Of a stretch of DNA of 33,963 nucleotides, positions 1 through 8,137 are shown piece after piece. The position numbers and the translations under genes are program-made. The notes below the pieces were generated by a model that did no database searches, was not told the origin of the DNA, and saw nothing but the letters and a program-made list of their open reading frames with translations. The first letter of the stretch is position 1. The number at the start of each line of letters is the position of its first letter. Location of the stretch: positions 1 through 33,963 of the forward strand of contig CASDXV010000019.1 of the NCBI GenBank assembly GCA_949285255.1, given 5' to 3'. Source of the stretch: an uncultured bacterium (GTDB taxonomy: Bacteria; Cyanobacteriota; Vampirovibrionia; Gastranaerophilales; Gastranaerophilaceae).

Positions 1-651
1 CAAAGGACGATATAGAAACTTGTTCAACAGTCTGTATATCTGGCTGTCTGAATAGGCTCTTATTTGAAAATATTTGAGATTGTCTATCTCATGGAGCTGC
101 AATATAGTACTGTTGATATATCCCATCTCTCCATGCAGTGAGTTTACCAGTGTCTCTAGCACATTTGCAAGCGGTTCTGATGAATTCATCAAATCCCACA
201 CGTGCTTCAGCGTCAAAAATGCTTTGTTAGCTTGATCCAGCTCCTGTGTCCGTTCAAGTATTTCTTGCTCCAGTGCAAGATTACGTTCGTATATTTCCAG
301 AAACTCTTTTTTGTTGCTGGAAATACTGTACTCTATTTCATTTATCTGGCGTGCATATTCTTTGAGCTTTTTAAATAAATCCGCAACAAAGCCAGCCTGT
401 AAAAGCGGCTCTCCGCCAGATACCGTTACGCCGCCGCCTGAAAAATTAAAAAAACTTTTATACTTTAAAATATCTCTATAAACACTATCAAGTGTTTTTA
501 TACTGAGTTTGTTTTTTATCCAAGTGTCAGGGTTGTGGCAATATTTGCATCTAAAAGGGCACATTTGAAAAAAAATCACATATCTGACTCCGGGGCCATC
601 AACAGTGCCTCCAGTTACAATTGAGTGAATGTATGCTAGGTTGTTATCCAT
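1..651 (-). CDS. pflA: Pyruvate formate-lyase activating enzyme N-terminus fused in frame to a GAF/kinase-like segment (partial)
   Basis: An open frame starts at ATG 651-649 and runs 217 codons to the window edge without a stop. Residues 1-97 are a PflA-type radical SAM activase: a GTVDGPGVR stretch, the cluster motif C-x3-C-x2-C (CPFRCKYC) at about residues 31-38, and the SGGEPLLQ glycine-rich motif near 80-87. PflA normally continues with a conserved Thr-Ser-Gly strand and reaches about 245 residues. Here, after LFKKLKE (codon at 358-360), the frame becomes a charged helix (ERNLALEQEILERTQELDQA) followed by a segment resembling the GAF region of histidine kinases. The activase half uses no CTG among 8 leucine codons, whereas the second half uses CTG for 7 of 19, hinting at another source. 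It lies 49 bases after pflB and has no clear ribosome site. Either a chimeric assembly join or a real recombination; a functional fusion is least likely, since half of the activase is missing. Confidence 0.75.
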   Translation of the reverse strand, partial: MDNNLAYIHSIVTGGTVDGPGVRYVIFFQMCPFRCKYCHNPDTWIKNKLSIKTLDSVYRDILKYKSFFNFSGGGVTVSGGEPLLQAGFVADLFKKLKEYARQINEIEYSISSNKKEFLEIYERNLALEQEILERTQELDQANKAFLTLKHVWDLMNSSEPLANVLETLVNSLHGEMGYINSTILQLHEIDNLKYFQIRAYSDSQIYRLLNKFLYRPL

Positions 652-660
652 ATTTTTTAC

Positions 661-688
661 TAAAAAAGCGGCACAAGAATGTGCCGCC
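661..688 (-). terminator. Rho-independent terminator between pflB and pflA
   Basis: Read leftward, GCGGCACA, loop TTCT and TGTGCCGC form a perfect 8-bp GC-rich stem (668-687), followed directly by TTTTTTA (667-661). It lies just after the pflB stop and before the pflA start, so it should end most pflB transcripts and leave pflA to limited read-through. Confidence 0.8.
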
Positions 689-700
689 AGATATTACATA

Positions 701-2953
701 TTAAAAGCGTTCGTGGAAAGTCCTTGAGATAACATCTTCCTGTTGAGCTCTTGTTAATTTAATGAAGTTAACAGCATAGCCTGAGACTCTGATTGTAAGC
801 TGCGGATAGTTTTCAGGGTGTTCCATAGCGTCTTTCAGTGTTTCTCTGTCTAATACGTTAACATTTAGGTGTTGCCCCATATTTGACATATAGCCGTCCA
901 GCATACCTTTTAGGTTATTTACTCTATCATCCTCAGTTTTACCTAAAGAGTTAGGAATAATTGAGAATGTGTTAGAAATACCGTCTTTAGCGTGTTTAAA
1001 GGGCAATTTTGCAACAGAGCAAAGTGAAGCTAAAGCTCCGCATTCATCTCTACCGTGAAGCGGGTTTGCACCAGGGGCAAAAGGAACATTGGCTTTTCTG
1101 CCGTCAGGAGTATTACCTGTCTTTTTGCCATACACAACATTTGATGTAATTGTAAGAATTGATTGTGTAGGAATAGCGTTTCTGTATGTAGGAAGTTTTT
1201 CAATTTTACTCATAAAGCGCTCTACAAGGTCAGTTGCAATTGAGTCAACTCTATCGTCATTGTTACCGAATTTAGGGAAATCACCCTCAATTTCAAAGTC
1301 AATAGCAATACCTTCTTTGTTTCTTATGGGTTTAACTTTTGCGTATTTAATAGCAGAAAGTGAGTCAACGGTAACAGAAAATCCTGCAATACCGCAACCT
1401 AATTTTCTAACTACATCGCGCTCCATAAGGGCAAGTTGAGCTTTTTCATAATAATACTTATCATGCATAAAATGGATGATATTTAGCGCATTTACATACG
1501 TTTTTGCAAGCCATTCCATCATAGAGTCGAATTTTCTCATAACTTCATCGTAGTTAAGGTACTCTGATGTAATGGGTTCAAATCCTTGCGCAACGTGTGC
1601 AAAGGATTTTTCATCCACACCTCCGTTAATAGCGTATAAAAGAGCTTTAGCAAGGTTGGCACGTGCTCCGAAGAATTGCATTTCTTTACCAATTACCATA
1701 GGAGAAACGCAACATGCTATACCGTAGTCATCACCAAACATTGGACGCATTAAATCGTCATTTTCGTATTGGATTGATGAAGTATTTATTGACAATTTTG
1801 AACAGAATTTTTTGAAATTATCCGGTAAATTTACAGACCAAAGCACTGTCATGTTTGGTTCAGGCGCCGGGCCAAGGTTAGTTAGAGTATGGAGCATTCT
1901 ATAGCAGTTCTTTGTAACTAAAGTCCTGCCGTCATCTGCCATACCGCCTATTGATTCTGTAACCCAAACAGGGTCGCCGCTAAAGAGTTCGTTGTACTCT
2001 GGCGTTCTTAAGAATCTCACCATTCTCAACTTGATTACAAAGTCATCCATAATCTCTTGAGCTTCAGATTCTGTTAATGTGCCGTTTTCTATATCTCTTT
2101 GAGAATAAATATCCAAGAATGTTGATACCCTGCCAAGTGACATAGCAGCACCGTTTTGGTCTTTAATAGCAGCTAAGTAGCCAAAATATGTCCACTGAAC
2201 GGCTTCTCTGAAATTATTAGCAGGTTTAGAAATATCATAGCCGTATGTTTCAGCCATTCTTTTCATAGCTTCGAGTGCAAGGATTTGTTCTGATATTTCT
2301 TCTCTTTCTCTAACAATGTCGGCGGTCATATTGAGAGTGTCAGAGGAAGCTTTTTCTTCAAGTTTTTCTTCAATGAGTCTATCTATACCATACAGTGCTA
2401 CACGTCTGTAGTCACCGATAATTCTTCCTCTACCGTAAGCGTCAGGCAAACCTGTTATAATGCCGCTTTTTCTGCAAGCGCGAATTTCTGGAGTATATGC
2501 TTGAAATACTCCTTCATTATGTGTTTTTCTGTATTTTGTAAAAATTTCTTTTACTTTTTCGTCTTCTTGAAGTCCGTATGCCTTACAAGATGCTTCTACC
2601 ATTCTGTGTCCGCCGTATGGCATAATAGCTCTTTTTAAGGGCGCATCTGTTTGCAGACCGACGATTAATTCTTTATCCTTATTAATATAGCCTGCCCTAT
2701 AAGCGTCAATTGCAGATGGAGTAGAAACATCGGCATCTAAAAGGCCGTTGTTGTCGTGTTCTTTTTTCATAAGGTCTTTAACAATATCCCAAACCTCTAG
2801 AGTTCTTTGTGTCGGACCTTCTAAAAAACTGTCATCTCCATTGTATGGTGTGTAGTTTCTTTTTATAAAATCAACCACATCAATTGTTTGGCTCCACGCA
2901 CCGGTCTTAAAACCTTGCCAGCAGGGCACGGTCTTTTCTATAGTACATTCCAT
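701..2953 (-). CDS. pflB: Pyruvate formate-lyase (formate C-acetyltransferase)
   Basis: Cytoplasmic glycyl-radical enzyme converting pyruvate and CoA to acetyl-CoA and formate, the main anaerobic pyruvate-splitting step in a fermenter. The 750 residues match the usual length of about 760. The catalytic cysteine pair is present in IACCVSPM (C414, C415), and the radical glycine is G725 in RVSGYAV near the C-terminus. The start ATG 2953-2951 is preceded by AAGGAG seven bases upstream. A near-perfect sigma70 promoter lies at 3041-3069. The gene is followed by a strong terminator and the activase gene pflA, and is divergent from another glycyl-radical enzyme, nrdD. Close relatives with other substrates (glycerol or choline lyases) are longer and lack this CC context, so the PFL assignment is firm. 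Confidence 0.97.
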   Translation of the reverse strand: MECTIEKTVPCWQGFKTGAWSQTIDVVDFIKRNYTPYNGDDSFLEGPTQRTLEVWDIVKDLMKKEHDNNGLLDADVSTPSAIDAYRAGYINKDKELIVGLQTDAPLKRAIMPYGGHRMVEASCKAYGLQEDEKVKEIFTKYRKTHNEGVFQAYTPEIRACRKSGIITGLPDAYGRGRIIGDYRRVALYGIDRLIEEKLEEKASSDTLNMTADIVREREEISEQILALEAMKRMAETYGYDISKPANNFREAVQWTYFGYLAAIKDQNGAAMSLGRVSTFLDIYSQRDIENGTLTESEAQEIMDDFVIKLRMVRFLRTPEYNELFSGDPVWVTESIGGMADDGRTLVTKNCYRMLHTLTNLGPAPEPNMTVLWSVNLPDNFKKFCSKLSINTSSIQYENDDLMRPMFGDDYGIACCVSPMVIGKEMQFFGARANLAKALLYAINGGVDEKSFAHVAQGFEPITSEYLNYDEVMRKFDSMMEWLAKTYVNALNIIHFMHDKYYYEKAQLALMERDVVRKLGCGIAGFSVTVDSLSAIKYAKVKPIRNKEGIAIDFEIEGDFPKFGNNDDRVDSIATDLVERFMSKIEKLPTYRNAIPTQSILTITSNVVYGKKTGNTPDGRKANVPFAPGANPLHGRDECGALASLCSVAKLPFKHAKDGISNTFSIIPNSLGKTEDDRVNNLKGMLDGYMSNMGQHLNVNVLDRETLKDAMEHPENYPQLTIRVSGYAVNFIKLTRAQQEDVISRTFHERF

Positions 2954-3040
2954 TTATTTTCTCCTTATTTACTGTGTTGTTAACAAGCCTTTAAAAGACT
3001 CTATGCGATATTAGAAACTATAGGTGAAATCAGCAACAAA

Positions 3041-3069
3041 ATTATATTTTATCCAAACATGCTTGTCAA
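3041..3069 (-). promoter_or_regulatory. Consensus sigma70 promoter for pflB
   Basis: On the minus strand, TTGACA (3069-3064) and TATAAT (3046-3041) are both perfect and separated by exactly 17 bases. Transcription would begin near 3034, giving a leader of about 80 nucleotides before the pflB ATG. I see no convincing regulator dyad in the rest of 2954-3160, which is A+T-rich and otherwise featureless. Confidence 0.7.
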
Positions 3070-3167
3070 ATTATGTTATATAACTTAATTTTTGCAGGTT
3101 GTTAATTTTTATTAACATGCCCTAATACAGTATATACATCATAAGTCTGATTTTTTCAAAAAAATAT

Positions 3168-3196
3168 TCGACCATGCTCAATTTATGTATTAGAAT
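3168..3196 (+). promoter_or_regulatory. Probable promoter for the riboswitch-nrdDG transcript
   Basis: TCGACC (3168-3173) and TAGAAT (3191-3196) are 17 bases apart. They place the transcript start near 3203, exactly at the 5' edge of the cobalamin riboswitch, which supports the call although neither box is perfect. Confidence 0.5.
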
Positions 3197-3202
3197 AGAA
3201 AA

Positions 3203-3300
3203 ATAATTAAGGAAAGCAAGGGTGCAAGCCCCTCACTGGTCCGCAGCCGTTATAGTCGGAATACTTAATTGACCGCGATATTACGAGACTAATAAGGGGA
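3203..3300 (+). promoter_or_regulatory. Cobalamin (B12) riboswitch in the nrdDG leader
   Basis: The hallmarks occur in the expected order. GGAAAG (3211-3216) corresponds to the GGGAA-type box. GGGTGCAAGCCC (3220-3231) is the hairpin around the GGTG-AA-CC core. ACTGGTCCGCAGCC (3235-3248) matches the CtGtCCCGCaaCtG element. AGTCGGAATAC (3254-3264) is a good B12 box. AATTAAG (3205-3211) pairs perfectly with CTTAATT (3264-3270) to close the core. The nrdD ribosome site AAGGGGA (3294-3300) follows at once, and the CCCCT at 3229-3233 could pair with it, suggesting translational control. It is a short, variant member of the class. B12 elements before B12-independent ribonucleotide reductases are known where a B12-dependent isozyme exists. 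The class assignment is firm; the mechanism is inferred. Confidence 0.8.
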
Positions 3301-3308
3301 TTTACATC

Positions 3309-5567
3309 ATGCAAAACGCATTGAACAATGACGAAAAGGTCGTCAAGATTAATTCGCACTTAGTTGCCGATGCAGTTCAAAAGGCCAGAGAGGCAAATCT
3401 GGAGTTTACAAATCAAGTAATTGATGCTTCACGCTCAATACTTGAGAATGTTTGCATCGTAAAAAAAGACGGCACAAGAGAAAAATATAACGTGCAAAAA
3501 GTTGTATCGGCCGTTAAAAAATCAGCGGCAAGAATGCTGATTGAATTTAGCGATATTGAAATTGACAAAATTTGCGCATTTGTTAACAAAAATGTTGCGC
3601 AAATGAAAAAAGATGAGATTAATATCTTAGAAATTCACAACATTGTAGAGAGTGTACTTGAAGAAATTAATCCAAAAGTGGCTCAAAGCTACAGAAACTA
3701 CAGAAACTACAAGACAGATTTTGTTCACATGTTGGATAAAGTTTTTCAAGAGAGCCAAAAAATTATGTACATTGGCGACAAAGAAAACTCAAACTCTGAC
3801 TCTGCTCTTGTTTCAACAAAGCGCTCGCTTATATTTAACCAGCTAAATAAAGAACTTTATAAAAAATTCTTTTTAACAGTAGATGACCTGCAAGCAATAA
3901 GAGAAGGTTATATCTATATCCACGATATGTCAGCAAGAAGAGATACCATGAACTGCTGCTTATTTGACGTTGCAAACGTCCTAAAAGGTGGCTTTGAAAT
4001 GGGTAATCTCTGGTATAATGAGCCAAAAACATTAGATGTGGCATTTGATGTAATAGGTGACATTGTAATGGCTGCTGCAAGCCAGCAATACGGAGGTTTT
4101 ACCGTTGCAGAAGTGGACAAGTTGCTTGCTCCATATGCTCAAAAGTCGTATGACTTAAGCTATGACAGATACGTTTGCCTTGGCCTGTCTTTTGAAAAGG
4201 CAAAAGAAGAGGCGCTTAAAGACATTAAACACGATTTTGAACAAGGATTTCAAGGTTGGGAGTATAAATTTAATACAGTTGCGTCTTCTCGCGGAGATTA
4301 TCCTTTTATTACAATGACTTTCGGCCTTGGTACATCCGAATTTGAAAAAATGGCATCAATGACCATGTTGGAAATACGTGAAGGCGGGCAAGGCAAAAAA
4401 TCTTGTAAAAAACCTGTATTATTTCCAAAACTTGTATTCTTGTATGATGAAAATCTTCACTCCAAGGGTTGCGAATTATATGACCTTTATAAAGCAGGTA
4501 TTAAATGCTCTAAAAAAGCCATGTATCCTGACTGGCTGTCACTTACTGGAGACGGCTATGTTGCTTCTATGTATAAAAAATACAAAAAAGTAATTTCACC
4601 TATGGGCTGCAGAGCGTTTTTATCACCTTGGTTTGAAAGAGGCGGCATGACACCTGCCGATGAGAACGACACTCCGATTTTTGTCGGCCGCTTTAACGTG
4701 GGTGCTGTAAGCCTGCATTTGCCGATGATTTTAGCTAAAGCAAGAAAAGAAAGTAAAGATTTTTACGAAGTTCTTGATTACTATATGGAATTAATAAGAA
4801 AAATTCACATAAGAACATACGAATATCTGGGTGAAATGAGGGCGTCAGTTAATCCTCTTGCATATTGCGAGGGAGGTTTTTACGGCGGACATCTTAAACC
4901 GCATGATAAGATTAAACCTTTATTAAAAGCAGCAACTGCTTCTTTTGGTATAACTGCACTAAATGAGCTTCAGGAGCTATACAACGGAAAATCCCTTGTA
5001 GAAGACGGTCAGTTTGCGCTTGAAGTTATGGAATATATAAACAAAAAAGTAGCTCAGTTTAAAGAAGAAGACGGTCACTTGTACGCCATATATGGTACTC
5101 CTGCTGAAAACCTCTGCGGTTTGCAAGTGCAGCAATTTAGAAAAAAATACGGAATAATGCCTAAAGTATCTGACAGAGGCTATGTATCAAACAGCTTCCA
5201 CTGTCATGTGGCTGAAAGCGTTACTCCAATTGAAAAACAAGATTTAGAAAACAGATTTTGGAATCTTTTTAACGGCGGAAAAATCCAATACGTTAAATAT
5301 CCGATATCATACAATACTCAAGCAATCGAAACTCTTGTAGAACGCGCTATGGATAAGGGATTTTACGAGGGCGTAAACCTCTCTCTTGCCTACTGTGACG
5401 ACTGTGGACATAAAGAATTATCCATGGATGTTTGTCCAAAGTGCGGAAGCAAAAACCTTACTAAGATTGATAGAATGAACGGTTATCTTTCTTATTCAAG
5501 GGTTAACGGCGATACAAGACTAAATGACGCCAAAATGGAAGAGATTAAAGATAGAGTGAGTATGTAA
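3309..5567 (+). CDS. nrdD: Anaerobic (class III) ribonucleoside-triphosphate reductase
   Basis: Oxygen-sensitive glycyl-radical enzyme that reduces ribonucleotides to deoxyribonucleotides for DNA synthesis, activated by NrdG. The N-terminus carries an ATP-cone allosteric domain (about residues 48-140, with VKKDGTREKYNVQKV). The catalytic barrel includes NCCLFD. A C-terminal zinc ribbon is seen as C696-x2-C699 and C709-x2-C712, and the radical glycine is G725 in RMNGYL. The 752 residues are typical for the family. The ATG is preceded by AAGGGGA at eight bases' spacing, inside the expression platform of the cobalamin riboswitch. nrdG follows after a single base, so the two are translationally coupled. 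It is divergent from pflB. Confidence 0.97.
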   Translation: MQNALNNDEKVVKINSHLVADAVQKAREANLEFTNQVIDASRSILENVCIVKKDGTREKYNVQKVVSAVKKSAARMLIEFSDIEIDKICAFVNKNVAQMKKDEINILEIHNIVESVLEEINPKVAQSYRNYRNYKTDFVHMLDKVFQESQKIMYIGDKENSNSDSALVSTKRSLIFNQLNKELYKKFFLTVDDLQAIREGYIYIHDMSARRDTMNCCLFDVANVLKGGFEMGNLWYNEPKTLDVAFDVIGDIVMAAASQQYGGFTVAEVDKLLAPYAQKSYDLSYDRYVCLGLSFEKAKEEALKDIKHDFEQGFQGWEYKFNTVASSRGDYPFITMTFGLGTSEFEKMASMTMLEIREGGQGKKSCKKPVLFPKLVFLYDENLHSKGCELYDLYKAGIKCSKKAMYPDWLSLTGDGYVASMYKKYKKVISPMGCRAFLSPWFERGGMTPADENDTPIFVGRFNVGAVSLHLPMILAKARKESKDFYEVLDYYMELIRKIHIRTYEYLGEMRASVNPLAYCEGGFYGGHLKPHDKIKPLLKAATASFGITALNELQELYNGKSLVEDGQFALEVMEYINKKVAQFKEEDGHLYAIYGTPAENLCGLQVQQFRKKYGIMPKVSDRGYVSNSFHCHVAESVTPIEKQDLENRFWNLFNGGKIQYVKYPISYNTQAIETLVERAMDKGFYEGVNLSLAYCDDCGHKELSMDVCPKCGSKNLTKIDRMNGYLSYSRVNGDTRLNDAKMEEIKDRVSM

Positions 5568-5568
5568 T

Positions 5569-6057
5569 ATGAATTATCATGATATAACTACAGACGATAT
5601 GCTTAACGGCGATGGTCTCAGGACTGTGCTATGGGTTTCAGGCTGCACACACCATTGTGACGGTTGTCAAAACCCTATTACTTGGGATATTTCAGGTGGT
5701 TTGCCTTTTGATAAAGAAGCTGAAGATGAGCTTTTTGAAAAACTAAATAAAGACCATATAGCAGGTATTACCTTTAGCGGAGGTGACCCTCTGCACCCGC
5801 TCAATAGAGCTGAAGTGTGCAGGCTAATTAAAAAAACACACGATTTGTATCCAAATAAGACAATCTGGGTATACACAGGCTTTTTATTTGAAGATGTTAA
5901 AGATATTGATGAGCTAAAATATGTAGATGTCTTGGCTGACGGACGTTTTGAAAAAGATAAACTTGATAACAATCTTCACTGGGTAGGAAGTCCAAACCAA
6001 AGAGTAATAGACATTAAAAAAACTCTTGAACTCGGTCATATTGTTCTTCACACTTAA
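5569..6057 (+). CDS. nrdG: Anaerobic ribonucleotide reductase activating protein
   Basis: Radical SAM activase that installs the glycyl radical on NrdD (G725), using a [4Fe-4S] cluster and S-adenosylmethionine. The cluster cysteines are C26-x3-C30-x2-C33 (GCTHHCDGC), and the SAM-binding glycine motif is FSGGDPL near residue 66. At 162 residues it has the usual compact NrdG size, distinct from the longer PflA at the left edge. It begins one base after the nrdD stop and is probably made from the same riboswitch-controlled mRNA. A weak terminator follows. Confidence 0.95.
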   Translation: MNYHDITTDDMLNGDGLRTVLWVSGCTHHCDGCQNPITWDISGGLPFDKEAEDELFEKLNKDHIAGITFSGGDPLHPLNRAEVCRLIKKTHDLYPNKTIWVYTGFLFEDVKDIDELKYVDVLADGRFEKDKLDNNLHWVGSPNQRVIDIKKTLELGHIVLHT

Positions 6058-6062
6058 GTTTT

Positions 6063-6086
6063 GCACCTTTTACGGGGCGCTTTTTT
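6063..6086 (+). terminator. Weak terminator after nrdG
   Basis: GCACC and GGCGC (within 6063-6080) form a short GC-rich stem with one mismatch, followed by six T (6081-6086). It overlaps the end of the convergent exporter gene. Confidence 0.4.
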
Positions 6087-7677
6087 AAATTATACCCCTT
6101 TGCTTAAATACACGATAATATGCCCTGATAGTTGTTGTGATTTTCTTTTTCTTTGGCATTTTAAATAGGAAAATTAGCGGTATAGCTAAAATACACATAA
6201 GCGCCAAGAGTAAAAATACATCGTAAAAAGCACAAAGCTTAGACTGCAAAAGCATTTGTTTGTACAAATAACCGTTTGCTTTCTTTGCTGCTACATATGG
6301 GGCAAAATACGTCATAAATTTGGTTTTCATTACCATTAGTTTGTACTGAAAATTTAAGTTTGTAGGGGATAAATACGCAACTAAATAGTTCTGATGAACT
6401 TGAGATACCCTTGTTACAAAAGTTGATACAGCAGAGGTTGAAATAGCGGTTACTATGTTTTTAAAAAGCGCGTGCAAGCCCGCAGCGTCTGCAAGTTTTG
6501 TTTTAGATAAGGTAAGGAAAGAAAGAGCGCTAACGGGAACAAAGGTGACTGCAATTCCTATACCAAGAGTGATGTTAGGCAGGATTATGCTCTCTAAAGA
6601 TGAAGTGGTATTTAATTGAGAAAACATAAAGACCGATGTGCCCATAATAATTAGCCCTATGACTGTTAAAAGCCTGTTTTCTACTTTATCTGCAACTTTA
6701 CCCATAATAAGCAAACCAAGGAAACAGAAAATTGCTCTTGGAAATACTGAAACTCCGGCAAAATAAGGAGAATAACCAAGCATATTTTGTGTAAAAGAAG
6801 GGATTAAGAGCAATGTACCATACAGCATAATGTTTATAAAAGAGCTTACCATTGTACCCACAAGGAAGTTTCTATCCTTAAAGACTCTAATGTCTACAAC
6901 AGGTTTTTTGGTTTCCAGTTCCCAAATGTAGAAAAACAAAAAAGATACAATAGAAATAAGTGTTACCCAGTAAATCCAGTACGTATCAAACCAGTTAAAC
7001 TGCTCGCCTTTATCAAGAACTATTTGCATACAACCCATACCGACAATTATTGCCATTAGACCAACCATGTCTATTTTTGTTTTAGGCTTTTCAGACACTT
7101 TATCGCTTTGTATGAAAAATTTAATCAAAATAAGGCTGATTAAACATATTGGAATGTTCATAATAAATACCCATTTCCAAGAGTAGTTATCCGTTAAATA
7201 CCCTCCTACAAACGGTCCAAAAAGCGGCGAGAACATTGCCGCAAATCCAAAAAAGCCCATTGCAACACCTTTTTTTTCAGGTGGAAAAGTTTCAAGTAAG
7301 ACCGCTTGAGCTAAAGGTAAAAGAGCGCCTCCTGCCGCACCCTGAAAAATTCTACAGAGAATAAGCATGTGTAAATCACGGCACATTAAGCATAAAATAC
7401 AGCCTACACAAAAAGAAGCCACGCTCCAGTAGGCAACTGTTTTTTTGCCACAAGTATTTACAAGCCAGCCAAATATAGGGAGCATGATACCGCCTGAGAT
7501 GATGTAGGCAGTTATTATACTGTTTGCCTCATACGGCGTTGCACCAAAATACCCTGCAATGTGAGGCTGGCATACGTTAGTGGCAGATGAAGCTACCATT
7601 GACATAAAAGCCGGCAATAATATCGTAATTGCCACTATATAAGGATTAATCCTTTTTGTTGTTTGTTGTTTCGGCAT
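6085..7677 (-). CDS. EmrB/QacA-type multidrug exporter (MFS, DHA2 family)
   Basis: Inner-membrane proton-driven drug exporter with about 14 predicted membrane segments over 530 residues, the DHA2 layout. The family's motif C region is recognisable (FSPLFGPFVGGYLTD), followed by WKWVFIMNIP, very common in EmrB proteins. I start it at ATG 7677-7675 because AAGGA lies seven bases upstream; a TTG two codons earlier would sit on top of that site. EmrB normally works with an EmrA adaptor and TolC: both are encoded 20 kb away (26841-29877), not beside it. The palindrome at 7688-7709 overlaps the region just before this gene and matches the one between marR and tolC, suggesting shared control. It follows the DtxR-family gene by about 40 bases. 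Substrates cannot be read from sequence. Confidence 0.9.
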   Translation of the reverse strand: MPKQQTTKRINPYIVAITILLPAFMSMVASSATNVCQPHIAGYFGATPYEANSIITAYIISGGIMLPIFGWLVNTCGKKTVAYWSVASFCVGCILCLMCRDLHMLILCRIFQGAAGGALLPLAQAVLLETFPPEKKGVAMGFFGFAAMFSPLFGPFVGGYLTDNYSWKWVFIMNIPICLISLILIKFFIQSDKVSEKPKTKIDMVGLMAIIVGMGCMQIVLDKGEQFNWFDTYWIYWVTLISIVSFLFFYIWELETKKPVVDIRVFKDRNFLVGTMVSSFINIMLYGTLLLIPSFTQNMLGYSPYFAGVSVFPRAIFCFLGLLIMGKVADKVENRLLTVIGLIIMGTSVFMFSQLNTTSSLESIILPNITLGIGIAVTFVPVSALSFLTLSKTKLADAAGLHALFKNIVTAISTSAVSTFVTRVSQVHQNYLVAYLSPTNLNFQYKLMVMKTKFMTYFAPYVAAKKANGYLYKQMLLQSKLCAFYDVFLLLALMCILAIPLIFLFKMPKKKKITTTIRAYYRVFKQRGII

Positions 7678-7687
7678 GTCCAATTCC

Positions 7688-7709
7688 TTGTGTTATCATA
7701 ATAACACAA
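7688..7709. promoter_or_regulatory. Palindromic operator before the EmrB-type gene, matching the marR/tolC operator
   Basis: TTGTGTTAT (7688-7696), spacer CATA and ATAACACAA (7701-7709) form a perfect dyad with 9-base arms. The same arms with another 4-base spacer occur at 28446-28467, between marR and tolC. On the minus strand a possible promoter (TTGATT 7728-7723, TATTAT 7703-7698, 19-base spacing) overlaps it. It is not a terminator, having no T run in either direction. The likely ligand is the MarR protein encoded at 27950-28420; the match is seen, the regulation is inferred. Confidence 0.75.
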
Positions 7710-7717
7710 AGAAAAAT

Positions 7718-8134
7718 TTATAAATCAATTTTTTTTATAAACTCGTCACCATATTCTTTTGAATAATACTTTGTAAAAGAGATTATTCTCTGCATGGCAT
7801 CAGATGATATAATATGTTCTATTTTGCAAGCGTTTTCCTGCGCTTCTTCGTGTGACGAACCCAAGACTTTAGCAAAAAATTCATACAAAGAGTTGTGCTT
7901 TTCAATTATTAATTTTGCTTGTTTTTCACCCTCTTTTGTAATTGAAATAGCATCATATCGCCCATAGTTTATCAAACCTTTTTCGGATAGTTTTTTTAAG
8001 GCTTCAGTTGTAGAAGCACGACTGACATTAAGCATCCTTGCAATATCAACGGCTCTTACTGCGTTATTTTTTTTAATAAACGTATAAATTGCCTCTAAAT
8101 AATCTTCTAAACTTGATGTCAACTTTTCACTCAT
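7718..8134 (-). CDS. DtxR/MntR-family metal-dependent transcriptional regulator
   Basis: Cytoplasmic repressor of 138 residues that binds DNA when loaded with Fe(II) or Mn(II). An N-terminal winged helix (about residues 8-70) is followed by the dimerisation/metal domain; the C-terminal SH3-like domain of DtxR and IdeR is absent, as in MntR. Likely metal ligands are D11, E14, H80, C103, E106 and H107. The Asp at 11 resembles manganese-sensing MntR, while the Cys in C-x2-E-H matches the iron-sensing DtxR/IdeR site, so the metal is uncertain. It lies three bases after the preceding membrane-protein gene and upstream of the exporter. Tandem TGTTAG/CTAACA dyads at 9209-9247, at the head of the cluster, look like its own operator. 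Confidence 0.9.
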   Translation of the reverse strand: MSEKLTSSLEDYLEAIYTFIKKNNAVRAVDIARMLNVSRASTTEALKKLSEKGLINYGRYDAISITKEGEKQAKLIIEKHNSLYEFFAKVLGSSHEEAQENACKIEHIISSDAMQRIISFTKYYSKEYGDEFIKKIDL

Positions 8135-8137
8135 TCA

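Noticed and set aside
1089-1439. 116-codon plus-strand frame inside pflB
   Set aside because: It lies wholly antisense to a conserved enzyme, has no ribosome site, and its product resembles nothing; it is a by-product of the pflB codon pattern. The same applies to the other antisense frames in the window, for example 8634-9224, 17158-17640 and 23387-24121.
3121-3150. Possible NrdR box (ACAGTATATACAT) upstream of nrdD
   Set aside because: NrdR sites come as two 16-bp copies at fixed spacing. Only one poor match is seen, and the riboswitch explains regulation better.
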